The notes under the pieces: model-generated | Told to the model about the DNA's origin: nothing | The model's database searches: none | What the model saw: the letters and a program-made list of their open reading frames with translations, nothing else | From: Janthinobacterium sp. SUN073 | Lineage (GTDB): Bacteria; Pseudomonadota; Gammaproteobacteria; Burkholderiales; Burkholderiaceae_D | NCBI RefSeq assembly: GCF_030397665.1 | Contig: NZ_JAPUBT010000005.1 | Coordinates: 1 to 64,000 of the forward strand | Length of the DNA: 64,000 bases | Direction: 5' to 3' | Shown: positions 17,526-24,679 of the stretch, piece by piece | Layout: every line of letters starts with the position of its first letter | How positions within the stretch are numbered: the stretch's first letter is position 1 | Program-made: the position numbers and the translations under genes

Positions 17526-18485
17526 TTAGCTCACCAGGTGGCGCGGACGCTCGCCGCGCAGGCCGGCCAGCAGGTTGTCCACCGCCTGCTGCGCCATGGC
17601 GTAGCGCGTTTCGTGCGTGGCCGAGCCGATGTGCGGCAGCGCCACCACATTGGCCATGCGCGGCAGCGGATTGTCCGGCGCCAGCGGTTCGCGCTCGAAC
17701 ACGTCGAGACCGGCGCCGTGGATGGTGCCCTGCTGCAGCGCCTCGATCAGCGCCGCCTCGTCGACGATGCGCCCGCGCGAACCGTTGATGAAGATGGCGC
17801 CGGGGCGCATCAGCGCGAACTCGCGCCGGCCCATCATGCGTTCCGTCTGCGCCGTCAGCGGCAGCACCACGCAGACGAAATCGGAGCCGGCCAGCAAGTC
17901 GTCGAACGCCACCTGGCGCGCGCCCAGCGCCGTCTCCACCTCGGGCACCGCTTCGCCATTCACGTACAGCACCTGCATGCCGAAACCGAGCGCCGCGCGG
18001 CGGGCGACGGCGCGGCCGATGCGGCCCATGCCCAGCATGCCGATGGTTTTGCCGTGCACGTTGACGCCATACTGGCTTTCGCCCACGCTGCGCGTCCAGC
18101 TTCCCGCCTTGACGAATTCGGCCAGTTCGACGACGCGCCGCGCGCTGGCCAGGATCAGCGCGAAAATCGTGTCGGCCGTCGTTTCCGTCAGCACGTCGGG
18201 CGTATTGGCCAGCAAGATGCCCCGTTCGCGCAGGTAATCGACGTCGAACTGGTCGACGCCCACCGATATGGTGGAAATGATGCGCAGGTCAAAGGCCGGG
18301 TCCAGCAATTCGCGGTCCAGGCGCACGCTGGCACCCAGCAAGCCATGCGCGCTGCGGATGGCGTCGGCGAACGCGGCCCGATTACCCGCATCGATCGCCT
18401 CGAAGTACGTCACCTCGCATTCGGCGCGCAGGCGCGCCAGCAGCGGCTCGGCCAGTTTTTTATATACAACCACATGTTTTTTCAC
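17526..18485 (-). CDS. kguD: D-2-hydroxyacid dehydrogenase, probable 2-keto-6-phosphogluconate reductase (KguD-like)
   Basis: A 319-residue D-isomer-specific 2-hydroxyacid dehydrogenase. The NAD(P)-binding motif is GMLGMGRIGRAVARR, catalytic Arg lies in NGSRGRIVDEAAL, and the catalytic Glu/His pair is in LDVFEREPL and LPHIGSATHETR. In the Pseudomonas pathway KguD reduces 2-keto-6-phosphogluconate to 6-phosphogluconate; the kinase and KguE-like neighbours support that assignment. The start is a GTG at 18485 with GGGGA 7 bases upstream; the frame stays open further upstream only as a shadow of the kinase gene. A plain glyoxylate/hydroxypyruvate or 2-ketogluconate reductase is the alternative. 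Confidence 0.82.
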   Translation of the reverse strand: MKKHVVVYKKLAEPLLARLRAECEVTYFEAIDAGNRAAFADAIRSAHGLLGASVRLDRELLDPAFDLRIISTISVGVDQFDVDYLRERGILLANTPDVLTETTADTIFALILASARRVVELAEFVKAGSWTRSVGESQYGVNVHGKTIGMLGMGRIGRAVARRAALGFGMQVLYVNGEAVPEVETALGARQVAFDDLLAGSDFVCVVLPLTAQTERMMGRREFALMRPGAIFINGSRGRIVDEAALIEALQQGTIHGAGLDVFEREPLAPDNPLPRMANVVALPHIGSATHETRYAMAQQAVDNLLAGLRGERPRHLVS

Positions 18486-18505
18486 GAGTGTTTCCCCTGT
18501 TCGAT

Positions 18506-19480
18506 TCAAGATTGGACCAGCGCGTCGAGCTGGGCGCGGGTCGGCAAGCCTTCCATGTCGCCGGCCACCTGGATGGCGAAGGCGCCGACCCGGTTGGCGC
18601 GCCCTACCGCCTGCGCCAGCGGCAAGCCTTCCAGCAAGGCGCTGACCAGGCCAGCCGCGAAGCCGTCGCCGGCGCCCACCGTGTCGACCACATTGGCCAC
18701 GCGCTCGCCCGGCACCATGCCGCTGTCGCCCTCGGCCGTGCGGTAATAGGCGCCGTCGGCGCCCAGCTTGATGACCACCAGCCGCACGCCCTGCTGCAAA
18801 TAATGGCCGGCGATGTCGTGCGGCAGGTCGTGGCCGGTGAGGATTTTTCCTTCGCCCAGGCCAGGCAGCACCCAGTCCGCCTTGCAGGCGAGGCGGTTGA
18901 CCTGTTCGACCATGACGGCTTGCGACGGCCACAGCGTGGGCCGCAGGTTCGGGTCGAACGACACCGTGCGGCCATGCTCGCGCATGAAGTCGATGGCCTG
19001 GCCGGCGAACGCCAGGCTGGTGGCGGACAGCGCCGCCGCCACGCCCGTGGCGTGCAGGTGGCGCGCCGACAGGAAATAGGCGGGGTCGAAGTGCTCGGGC
19101 GCCAGCCGGCTGGCGGCGGAACCCTTGCGAAAGTATTCGACCATCGGGTCGGCGCCGTTCTCGGCCCGGGCCTTGAGCTGGAAGGCGCTGGTCTGGCCGG
19201 CGACGGTGACGACCCGGCTGCAATCGACGCCCTCGGCCTGCACGCTGGCGCGGATGAAGCGGCCGAAGGAATCATCGCCCACCCGGCTCAGCCAGCCGAC
19301 GCGCAAGCCCAGGCGCGCCAGGCCGATGGCGACGTTCGTCTCGGCGCCGGCCAGGCGGCGCGTGAAGTGCGCCACGGCCGCCAGGTCGCCCGTTTCCTCG
19401 GCAACGAACATCGCCATCGCTTCGCCGTAGGTGACGACGTCGAGCGCGTGCGCTCCTTGCGTCAGTTCTTGTTCCCTCAT
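18506..19480 (-). CDS. kguK: PfkB-family sugar kinase, probable 2-ketogluconate kinase (KguK/KdgK-like)
   Basis: A 324-residue ribokinase-fold kinase. The N-terminal opening VVTYGEAMAMFVAEETGDLA is the KdgK/KguK pattern. The substrate-binding GAETNVAIGLARLGLRVGWLSRVGDD in part and the C-terminal PfkB signature with the catalytic base (DTVGAGDGFAAG) are intact. It would phosphorylate 2-ketogluconate (or 2-keto-3-deoxygluconate) at C6. The ATG at 19480 overlaps the kguE-like stop by four bases. The long frame upstream of it is a shadow. Confidence 0.85.
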   Translation of the reverse strand: MREQELTQGAHALDVVTYGEAMAMFVAEETGDLAAVAHFTRRLAGAETNVAIGLARLGLRVGWLSRVGDDSFGRFIRASVQAEGVDCSRVVTVAGQTSAFQLKARAENGADPMVEYFRKGSAASRLAPEHFDPAYFLSARHLHATGVAAALSATSLAFAGQAIDFMREHGRTVSFDPNLRPTLWPSQAVMVEQVNRLACKADWVLPGLGEGKILTGHDLPHDIAGHYLQQGVRLVVIKLGADGAYYRTAEGDSGMVPGERVANVVDTVGAGDGFAAGLVSALLEGLPLAQAVGRANRVGAFAIQVAGDMEGLPTRAQLDALVQS

Positions 19481-20223
19481 GCGGCCTCCAGCATCTGGAT
19501 GTAGCGGCCCGTTTCGGCCACCAGGTCGGCGCCCTCCAGCGGGAATTCGATGGCCCGCTGCACGCCAGGCGCGAAATGCGCGAAGACGGCGCGCCAGGCC
19601 GGATCGGCATCGGAGACGGCGCAGGCGGACAGCCGCCCCCCGTCCTCCAGGACGGCCTTGCAGTGCACATAGCGCACGTACGGCGCCAGCAGGCGCGCCG
19701 CCAGCTGCGCATCCTCGCCCACCCAGCGCCAGTTGCCGATATCGAACGTCAACCCCACCGGCAGCCCGGCTTCGCGCGCCGCCGCCAGGAAGCGCGCCAT
19801 CGCCGCCAGCGCGCCGCCATGGGCCGTCTGGTCGTTTTCCACCAGCAGCGCCACGGGCGCCGCCACCAGCCGGGCCTTCAAGGCCGGCAAGTCCGGCGCG
19901 GCCGGGTAGTGGCCCAGCGACACCTTCAGGTAACGCGCCCCCAGGCGCGCCGCCTCGTCCAGCATCTGCTGCAGCAGCTCGTGCCGCAGCAGCCCGTCCG
20001 CGTCCCACAATTCGATGGGCGTGGAATACACGGAATACAGGCCGCGCGCGGCCACCGCCGCGCCCATGCGCGCCAGGTCCGGCAAGTCGGAAGTGAACAG
20101 TTCACGGCGGATCTCGATGCCGGCGCCGCCCGCATCGGCCACCACGTCGATGAAATGGCTTTGCCCCAGCTGCCTGACCCTGCTTGCGCCATAAGCCGAC
20201 GCCGCCACCAGGACGGGGCTCAT
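19477..20223 (-). CDS. kguE: Sugar phosphate isomerase/epimerase-like TIM barrel (KguE-like)
   Basis: A 248-residue xylose isomerase-like TIM barrel (AP_endonuc_2 class). Metal-site residues expected for the fold are visible in GIEIRRELF, LLVENDQT, GLTFDIGNWRW and VHCKAV. In Pseudomonas kguE is the first gene of the 2-ketogluconate operon and its exact reaction is poorly defined. Here it is linked by 4-base overlaps to the ATPase gene upstream and the kinase gene downstream, which argues for tight co-expression. Function is assigned by family and context only. Confidence 0.8.
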   Translation of the reverse strand: MSPVLVAASAYGASRVRQLGQSHFIDVVADAGGAGIEIRRELFTSDLPDLARMGAAVAARGLYSVYSTPIELWDADGLLRHELLQQMLDEAARLGARYLKVSLGHYPAAPDLPALKARLVAAPVALLVENDQTAHGGALAAMARFLAAAREAGLPVGLTFDIGNWRWVGEDAQLAARLLAPYVRYVHCKAVLEDGGRLSACAVSDADPAWRAVFAHFAPGVQRAIEFPLEGADLVAETGRYIQMLEAA

Positions 20224-20954
20224 TTGATCGCTCCCGCGCCGACGAACTGGCGCGCTTCAGGCGTTTGCGGGTTGCTGAAGAAGGCTTCCGACGGCCCGCT
20301 CTCCCACACCAATCCCTGGTGCATGAAGACGGTGACGTCGGCCATGCGCCGCGCGAACTCCATCTCGTGCGTCACCAGCAGCATCGTCATGCCCGCCTGC
20401 GCCAGCTCTTCCATCACCTTCAGCACTTCCTGCGTCAGTTCCGGGTCGAGCGCCGACGTCACTTCGTCGAACAGCATCACCTGCGGTTCCATCGCCAGCG
20501 AACGGGCGATCGCCACGCGCTGCTGCTGGCCGCCCGACAGCTGCTCGGGATAGGCCTCGCGCTTGTGGTCCAGGCCCACCTGCTTGAGCACGCGCAGCGC
20601 CGTGGCGCGGCCTTGCGCATCGGGCACCTTCTTGACGATGCGCGGCGCCAGCATGACATTTTCTTCCACCGTCAGGTGGGGGAACAGGTTGTAGCTCTGG
20701 AAGACCATGCCGACATCCTTGCGCAAGTCGAGCAGATGCTCCTGGCGTGCCGTCAGCGTATGGCCGGCCACGACGATGCTGCCGCTGTCGATGGTTTCCA
20801 GGCCGTTGATACAGCGCAGCATGGTGCTCTTGCCGGAACCGCTGCGGCCGATCACGGCGATCACCTGGCCCCGCTCGACGGCGAATGACACGCCCTTGAG
20901 CACGTGATTGGCGCCGAAGCTCTTGCTGATATTGTCGATTTCAACGATGGGCAT
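20220..20954 (-). CDS. Polar-amino-acid-type ABC importer, ATP-binding subunit
   Basis: A 244-residue GlnQ/HisP-class ATPase: Walker A GRSGSGKST near residue 35, Q-loop VFQSYNLFPHLTV, signature LSGGQQQRVAIARSL, Walker B VMLFDEVTSALDPEL and switch VTHEMEFAR. By family it would energise import of polar amino acids or opines; here it lies inside a sugar-acid operon, so its substrate may be 2-ketogluconate or a conjugate. It overlaps the permease gene before it by 14 bases and the kguE-like gene after it by 4. Confidence 0.93.
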   Translation of the reverse strand: MPIVEIDNISKSFGANHVLKGVSFAVERGQVIAVIGRSGSGKSTMLRCINGLETIDSGSIVVAGHTLTARQEHLLDLRKDVGMVFQSYNLFPHLTVEENVMLAPRIVKKVPDAQGRATALRVLKQVGLDHKREAYPEQLSGGQQQRVAIARSLAMEPQVMLFDEVTSALDPELTQEVLKVMEELAQAGMTMLLVTHEMEFARRMADVTVFMHQGLVWESGPSEAFFSNPQTPEARQFVGAGAIK

Positions 20955-21591
20955 GGAATTTCCTTTCCAGTGAATGGCTGTAGCGCGACAGCGGATAGCA
21001 CATCGCGAAGTAGATCAGGGCGACGACGGGGAAGACGATGAAAGGCAGGAAGGTCGCGTTGCTGACCAGTTGCCCTGCGCGCGTCAGTTCCACCACGCCG
21101 ATGATCGAGGTGATCGAGGTATTCTTGATGATCTGCACCATGAAGCCCACCGTCGGCGGCAGCGAATGGCGCAGCGCCTGCGGCAGGATGACGTAGCGCA
21201 GCTGCTGGTAGCGGTTCAGCGCCAGCGCGGCCGATGCTTCCCACTGCTGCCGCTGCACGCCTTCGATGCAGCCGCGCCAGATCTCGCCCAGGTAGGCGCT
21301 GGCAAAGATCGTCATCGCCGCGCCGGCCGCGATGATCGGCGACAGCTTGTAGCCAAAGAGAGCCAGGCCGTAATAGGTCAAAAACAGCACGATCAGCACG
21401 GGCGTGCCCTGGACCAGCTGGATGTACAGGGCGCTGATGCAACGCAGGAACGGGCTGCGCGCCGTGCGCAGCAGCGCCACCGCGAAGCCGGCGATGCCGC
21501 CCGTGATGAAGACGATCAGCGACAGGCCGATGGTCCAGCGCGTGGCCTCGAGCAGAAATTGCAGGTTATCCCAGGAAAAGTCACTGATCAT
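20941..21591 (-). CDS. Polar-amino-acid-type ABC importer, permease subunit 2
   Basis: A 216-residue HisM/GlnP-class inner-membrane permease with about five helices and the conserved EAA-loop region (EASAALALNRYQQLRYVILPQALRHSLPP in part), the contact surface for the ATPase. An early stretch, FITGGIAGFAVALLR, is typical for the first helices. It begins one base after the stop of the other permease gene and overlaps the ATPase gene. Together the two permeases would form a heterodimeric channel. Confidence 0.92.
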   Translation of the reverse strand: MISDFSWDNLQFLLEATRWTIGLSLIVFITGGIAGFAVALLRTARSPFLRCISALYIQLVQGTPVLIVLFLTYYGLALFGYKLSPIIAAGAAMTIFASAYLGEIWRGCIEGVQRQQWEASAALALNRYQQLRYVILPQALRHSLPPTVGFMVQIIKNTSITSIIGVVELTRAGQLVSNATFLPFIVFPVVALIYFAMCYPLSRYSHSLERKFHAHR

Positions 21592-21592
21592 G

Positions 21593-22285
21593 TCATGCTC
21601 CCATGCGCACCGCGCCCAGACGGCGGCGGCGTTTGAAGACGATCTGGCCCAACACCCAGAAGCTGAAGCGGAACAGCAGGGCCAGCAGGATGTACAGCAC
21701 CATCACGACGATGTAGATCTCGAAGCTGCGGAAGGTTTCCGAGTCGAGCAGGTGGGCGGCGGCGGTCAGCTCTTCGGCGGAAATGGCCGACACCACGCTC
21801 GAGGCGAGCATCATCAAGGTGAACTGGCTGGCCAGCGCCGGATACACTTTTTCCAGCGCCGGCAGCAGCACAACATGGCGCATCACTTGCCAGCGCGTCA
21901 TGCCCAGCGCCTGCGCCGCCTCCAGCTGCGAGGGATGCACGGCGCCGATACCGGCGCGCACGATTTCCGCCGCATAGGCGCCCAGGTTGACCGTCATGGC
22001 GACGAGCGCGGCACCGTTCGCGTCCAGTTGCAAGCCCAGCGACGGCAAGCCGAAGTAAATGATGAACAGCTGCACCAGGAACGGCGTGCTGCGGATCACC
22101 TCGACATACGCGCGCACCAAAGCACGGGCATAGGCGGGACCATTCTTCAGGATGACGGCGGCGCACACGCCCACCGCCAGTCCCAGCACCATCGCCAGGG
22201 CGCTCAGGCGTATCGTCAGTGCCGCGCCCCACAACAAGCGGTCCAGCGATTGCATGACGAGTTCGAAATGAAATTCATACGGCAT
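21593..22285 (-). CDS. Polar-amino-acid-type ABC importer, permease subunit 1
   Basis: A 230-residue HisQ-class permease with the EAA-loop EAAQALGMTRWQVMRHVVLLPALEK in part, followed by TLMMLASSVVSAIS. I start it at the ATG at 22285 because AAGGAG lies about 7 bases upstream and the protein then begins MPYEFHFELVMQSLD; the longer frame to 22354 adds a non-conserved basic stretch without a ribosome binding site. It follows the binding-protein gene by about 90 bp and partners the next permease. Confidence 0.9.
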   Translation of the reverse strand: MPYEFHFELVMQSLDRLLWGAALTIRLSALAMVLGLAVGVCAAVILKNGPAYARALVRAYVEVIRSTPFLVQLFIIYFGLPSLGLQLDANGAALVAMTVNLGAYAAEIVRAGIGAVHPSQLEAAQALGMTRWQVMRHVVLLPALEKVYPALASQFTLMMLASSVVSAISAEELTAAAHLLDSETFRSFEIYIVVMVLYILLALLFRFSFWVLGQIVFKRRRRLGAVRMGA

Positions 22286-22376
22286 ACTCAACTCCTTATC
22301 TACGTGCGCATCCCCGGCGACGCCACCACGGTGGCGCGCCGTACGGACAAACACTTTCCCTATGCGGCTTGCGGTA

Positions 22377-23207
22377 TCAGAAGGTCGGCAATGGCGGCAG
22401 CGGTGCGCCGCTCCACTTGCGCGCGATGGCGTCGAGTTCGCCGTTCAGCTTGACGTAGTAGATGAAATTGTTGAGCCACTGGTGCAGCTCGAAGTCGCCG
22501 CGGCGCACGGCCATCGAGTTCGGTTGCACGGAATACGTGAACCTGACCTCGATCTTGCCCGCGCCGCGCGTCTTGATGATGTCGAGCGCCATCGTGCTGG
22601 GGATAGAGACGGCATCGACCTGCTTGCTGAGCAAGGCCTGGGTGACGGTGGCGTCGTCCTCGAAACGCACGATGGCCGTGCCGGCCGGCGCCATGCGGCT
22701 CAGCGCCGTGTCATTCGTGGTGCCACGCGTCACGCCCACCTTCTTGCCTTTCAAATCGGCCAGGGCCTTGAATTTGCCGCCGACCGGCGCGACGATCGCC
22801 AGTTCAAACGCGCTGTAGGGCATGGTGAACATCAGGGTCTTGGCCCGTTCCGGCGTGGGCGCCAGGGTCGCCACGAGGAAATCGACCTTGCCCGATTCCA
22901 GCGACGGCACGCGCGAGGGCGCCGTCAGGGGCACCACTTCCACGGGCAGGTTCATGTATTTACCGATCAGGTTGGCGACATCGACGTCATAGCCGACGGG
23001 CGCGCCCTTGGCGTCGATGCTGCCAAACGGCGGCGTGCCGCTGACCACGCCGATGGTCAGCTTGCCTTTTTTGATCAAGTCGCCAAGCGTCTGGGCGCCG
23101 GCATCGGCCGCCGCACCGAGGGCGCAGGTGGCTGCCAGTGCGCAAGCCAGTGCGCAAGCCAGTGCGCAAGCCAGTATCTTCGAATAGAACAGTGTCGTCA
23201 TCTTCAT
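22377..23207 (-). CDS. Periplasmic substrate-binding protein of the kgu-linked ABC importer
   Basis: A 276-residue family 3 extracellular solute-binding protein (SBP_bac_3): GKLTIGVVSGTPPFGSID, GYDVDVANLIGKYM, LESGKVDFLVATLAPTPERAK and GVTRGTTND mark the two lobes. In characterised relatives the early aromatic/Asp residues bind an amino acid carboxylate; here a sugar acid carboxylate could take that place. The signal peptide is unusual: a 12-bp unit repeated about 3.5 times encodes ACAL-ACAL-ACAL. GGAG lies upstream of the ATG. It is the first gene of the operon, downstream of a PtxS-like operator. Confidence 0.9.
   Translation of the reverse strand: MKMTTLFYSKILACALACALACALAATCALGAAADAGAQTLGDLIKKGKLTIGVVSGTPPFGSIDAKGAPVGYDVDVANLIGKYMNLPVEVVPLTAPSRVPSLESGKVDFLVATLAPTPERAKTLMFTMPYSAFELAIVAPVGGKFKALADLKGKKVGVTRGTTNDTALSRMAPAGTAIVRFEDDATVTQALLSKQVDAVSIPSTMALDIIKTRGAGKIEVRFTYSVQPNSMAVRRGDFELHQWLNNFIYYVKLNGELDAIARKWSGAPLPPLPTF
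23134..23175 (-). repeat. 12-bp tandem repeat (3.5 copies) inside the binding-protein signal peptide
   Basis: The unit GCCAGTGCGCAA (plus strand) occurs at 23134, 23146 and 23158, with a 6-base partial copy at 23170. Each unit adds four residues (ACAL) to the hydrophobic core of the signal peptide, so copy number changes would keep the reading frame. Confidence 0.92.
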
Positions 23208-23367
23208 GTTTCCGTCTCCTGTGATCCCGGTACCGGCCTCGTCGAGGCACTTCCGGGAATAGTGTCAAATGGACGATTTATTTCGTCTCTTGCCGTATCA
23301 CTCCAACTGCATGCCAACCATTGCCCTGCCTGACTATCCACGCCCCTTTCCAGCGTGAACACACTCT

Positions 23368-23383
23368 ATGAAACCGGTTCCAT
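23368..23383 (-). promoter_or_regulatory. PtxS/LacI-type operator in front of the kgu-like operon
   Basis: ATGAAACCGGTTCCAT contains the core AACCGGTT and matches the published Pseudomonas PtxS palindrome TGAAACCGGTTTCA except at one position. It lies about 160 bp upstream of the binding-protein gene, between it and the regulator gene, where repression of the operon would be exerted. Confidence 0.75.
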
Positions 23384-23392
23384 AACTTACCC

Positions 23393-23412
23393 AAAAAAAA
23401 GGGCAACGCCCT
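23393..23412 (-). terminator. Short intrinsic terminator after the LacI-type regulator gene
   Basis: On the minus strand AGGGC-GTT-GCCCT is followed by a run of T, 9 bp beyond the regulator stop. The stem is only five pairs but the T-run is long. It separates the regulator transcript from the operon promoter. Confidence 0.6.
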
Positions 23413-23420
23413 CCCCCCCG

Positions 23421-24488
23421 TCAATCACCGCCCTTGCCCGCAATTCCTCCCTGGGTGGAATTACGTACAATCAACTTACCTGGCAACAGCACCTCGCGCG
23501 GCGGGCACTGCTCGCCCTGCAGGCGCGACAGCATGCACGTCATCGCCGAAAAGCCGATTTCATAGGTCTGCTGCTCGATCGTGCTCAGGCCCGCCAATGG
23601 CGACCACGGCAATTCGTCAAAGCCCAGCAAGCCCACGTCCTGTGGCATGCGCAATGCCAGGCGCTGCAGCATCAGCGCCAGTTCCAGCGCCACCATGCCG
23701 TTCGACGCCAGCAGCGCCACGCGGCGGCCGCGCCACTGCGCCAAGCATAGACGCACCTGCGCGTCGATGGAAGGCCGGTCGTCCAGGTCCACCGCCAGCA
23801 CTTCGCCCACGCAGCCCGGATGCTCGGCCATCACGGCCTGGAAACCGTCGGCGCGCATCAGGCGCGAACTGACGCCCGTCAATGGCGGCGAGACGAAGGC
23901 GATGGCGTCGAAACCCTGCTCGATCAAGTGTTGGGTTGCCAGGCGGCCCGCCTGCACATTGTCCAGGCCCACCAGGTCGAAGTCGGCGCCCTCGATGCGG
24001 CGGTCGACCAGCACGATGGGCATGTCCGCCTGCTGCAAGTCGGACGACTGAATATTGCGCCCTTGCGTGTTGACGATCAGCCCTTCCACGCTGTACGAGC
24101 GCAGCGCGGCCAGCGACTGCCGCTCGCGCTGTTCGTCATTGCCGGTATTACACAAAATCAGGGTATAGCCATGTTGCTGGCAAGCCGCTTCCACGCCTTG
24201 CAGCACCGCCACCGTGTAGGGATTGAGCATGTCGGCCACGACCATGCCGATCAGGCGCGTGCGGCCGCGCTTGAGGCCGCGCGCCATCTGGTTCGGCTGG
24301 TAGCCGAGGCGCGCGATGGTGCTTTCGATCTGCTGGCGGATGTTCTCGGACAAAGCGTCCAGTTCACCGCCGAGAAAGCGCGATACGCTGGTCTTCGACA
24401 CGCCCGCCTCGCGCGCCACCTGGGCGATGGTCACGGGCCGTGCCGGCTCGCCGGAGAGGGTTTTTTTATTGCCGCGTACTGAATCCAA
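23421..24488 (-). CDS. ptxS: LacI-family transcriptional regulator, PtxS-like
   Basis: A 355-residue LacI/GalR regulator. The N-terminal helix-turn-helix is VTIAQVAREAGVSKTSVSRFLGG in part and the hinge helix is YQPNQMARGLKRGRTRLIG; the rest is a periplasmic-binding-like effector domain. PtxS of Pseudomonas represses the kgu genes and is released by 2-ketogluconate; the operator match, gene context and domain structure support the same role. The start is a TTG at 24488 with GGAGAG 5 bases upstream. A perfect palindrome 40 bp upstream suggests autoregulation. Confidence 0.82.
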   Translation of the reverse strand: MDSVRGNKKTLSGEPARPVTIAQVAREAGVSKTSVSRFLGGELDALSENIRQQIESTIARLGYQPNQMARGLKRGRTRLIGMVVADMLNPYTVAVLQGVEAACQQHGYTLILCNTGNDEQRERQSLAALRSYSVEGLIVNTQGRNIQSSDLQQADMPIVLVDRRIEGADFDLVGLDNVQAGRLATQHLIEQGFDAIAFVSPPLTGVSSRLMRADGFQAVMAEHPGCVGEVLAVDLDDRPSIDAQVRLCLAQWRGRRVALLASNGMVALELALMLQRLALRMPQDVGLLGFDELPWSPLAGLSTIEQQTYEIGFSAMTCMLSRLQGEQCPPREVLLPGKLIVRNSTQGGIAGKGGD

Positions 24489-24526
24489 GCTAGCTCTCCA
24501 CTACCTGTTGACGTTCATATTTTTAT

Positions 24527-24544
24527 TTTGGAACCGGTTCCAAA
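24527..24544 (-). promoter_or_regulatory. Perfect 18-bp operator palindrome upstream of the LacI-type regulator
   Basis: TTTGGAACCGGTTCCAAA is a perfect palindrome sharing the GAACCGGTTC centre with the site at 23368. It lies 39 bp upstream of the regulator start in an A/T-rich stretch likely to contain the promoter, consistent with autorepression. Confidence 0.8.
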
Positions 24545-24619
24545 GATAGCACCCACGCATCGATGACGCAAGCGATTTGATGACTTGTGGTGGCGAAAGC
24601 ACACGCTGGGGCAAATGTG

Positions 24620-24661
24620 AAAAGCGCCACCCTGCCCCGGAAAATGCGGAGGGGGCGGCGC
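24620..24661 (-). terminator. Intrinsic terminator after ppnN
   Basis: On the minus strand GCGCCGCCC pairs with GGGTGGCGC (one G-T wobble) and is followed by TTTT, 19 bp after the ppnN stop. Confidence 0.6.
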
Positions 24662-24679
24662 GATGCTGTCACGACTGTT

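Noticed and set aside
17526-19223. 565-codon frame reading through kguD into the kinase gene
   Set aside because: The upstream half is Arg/Pro-rich shadow sequence of the kinase gene; the GTG at 18485 with a ribosome binding site is the real start. The 500-codon frame at 18506-20008 was cut to 19480 for the same reason.
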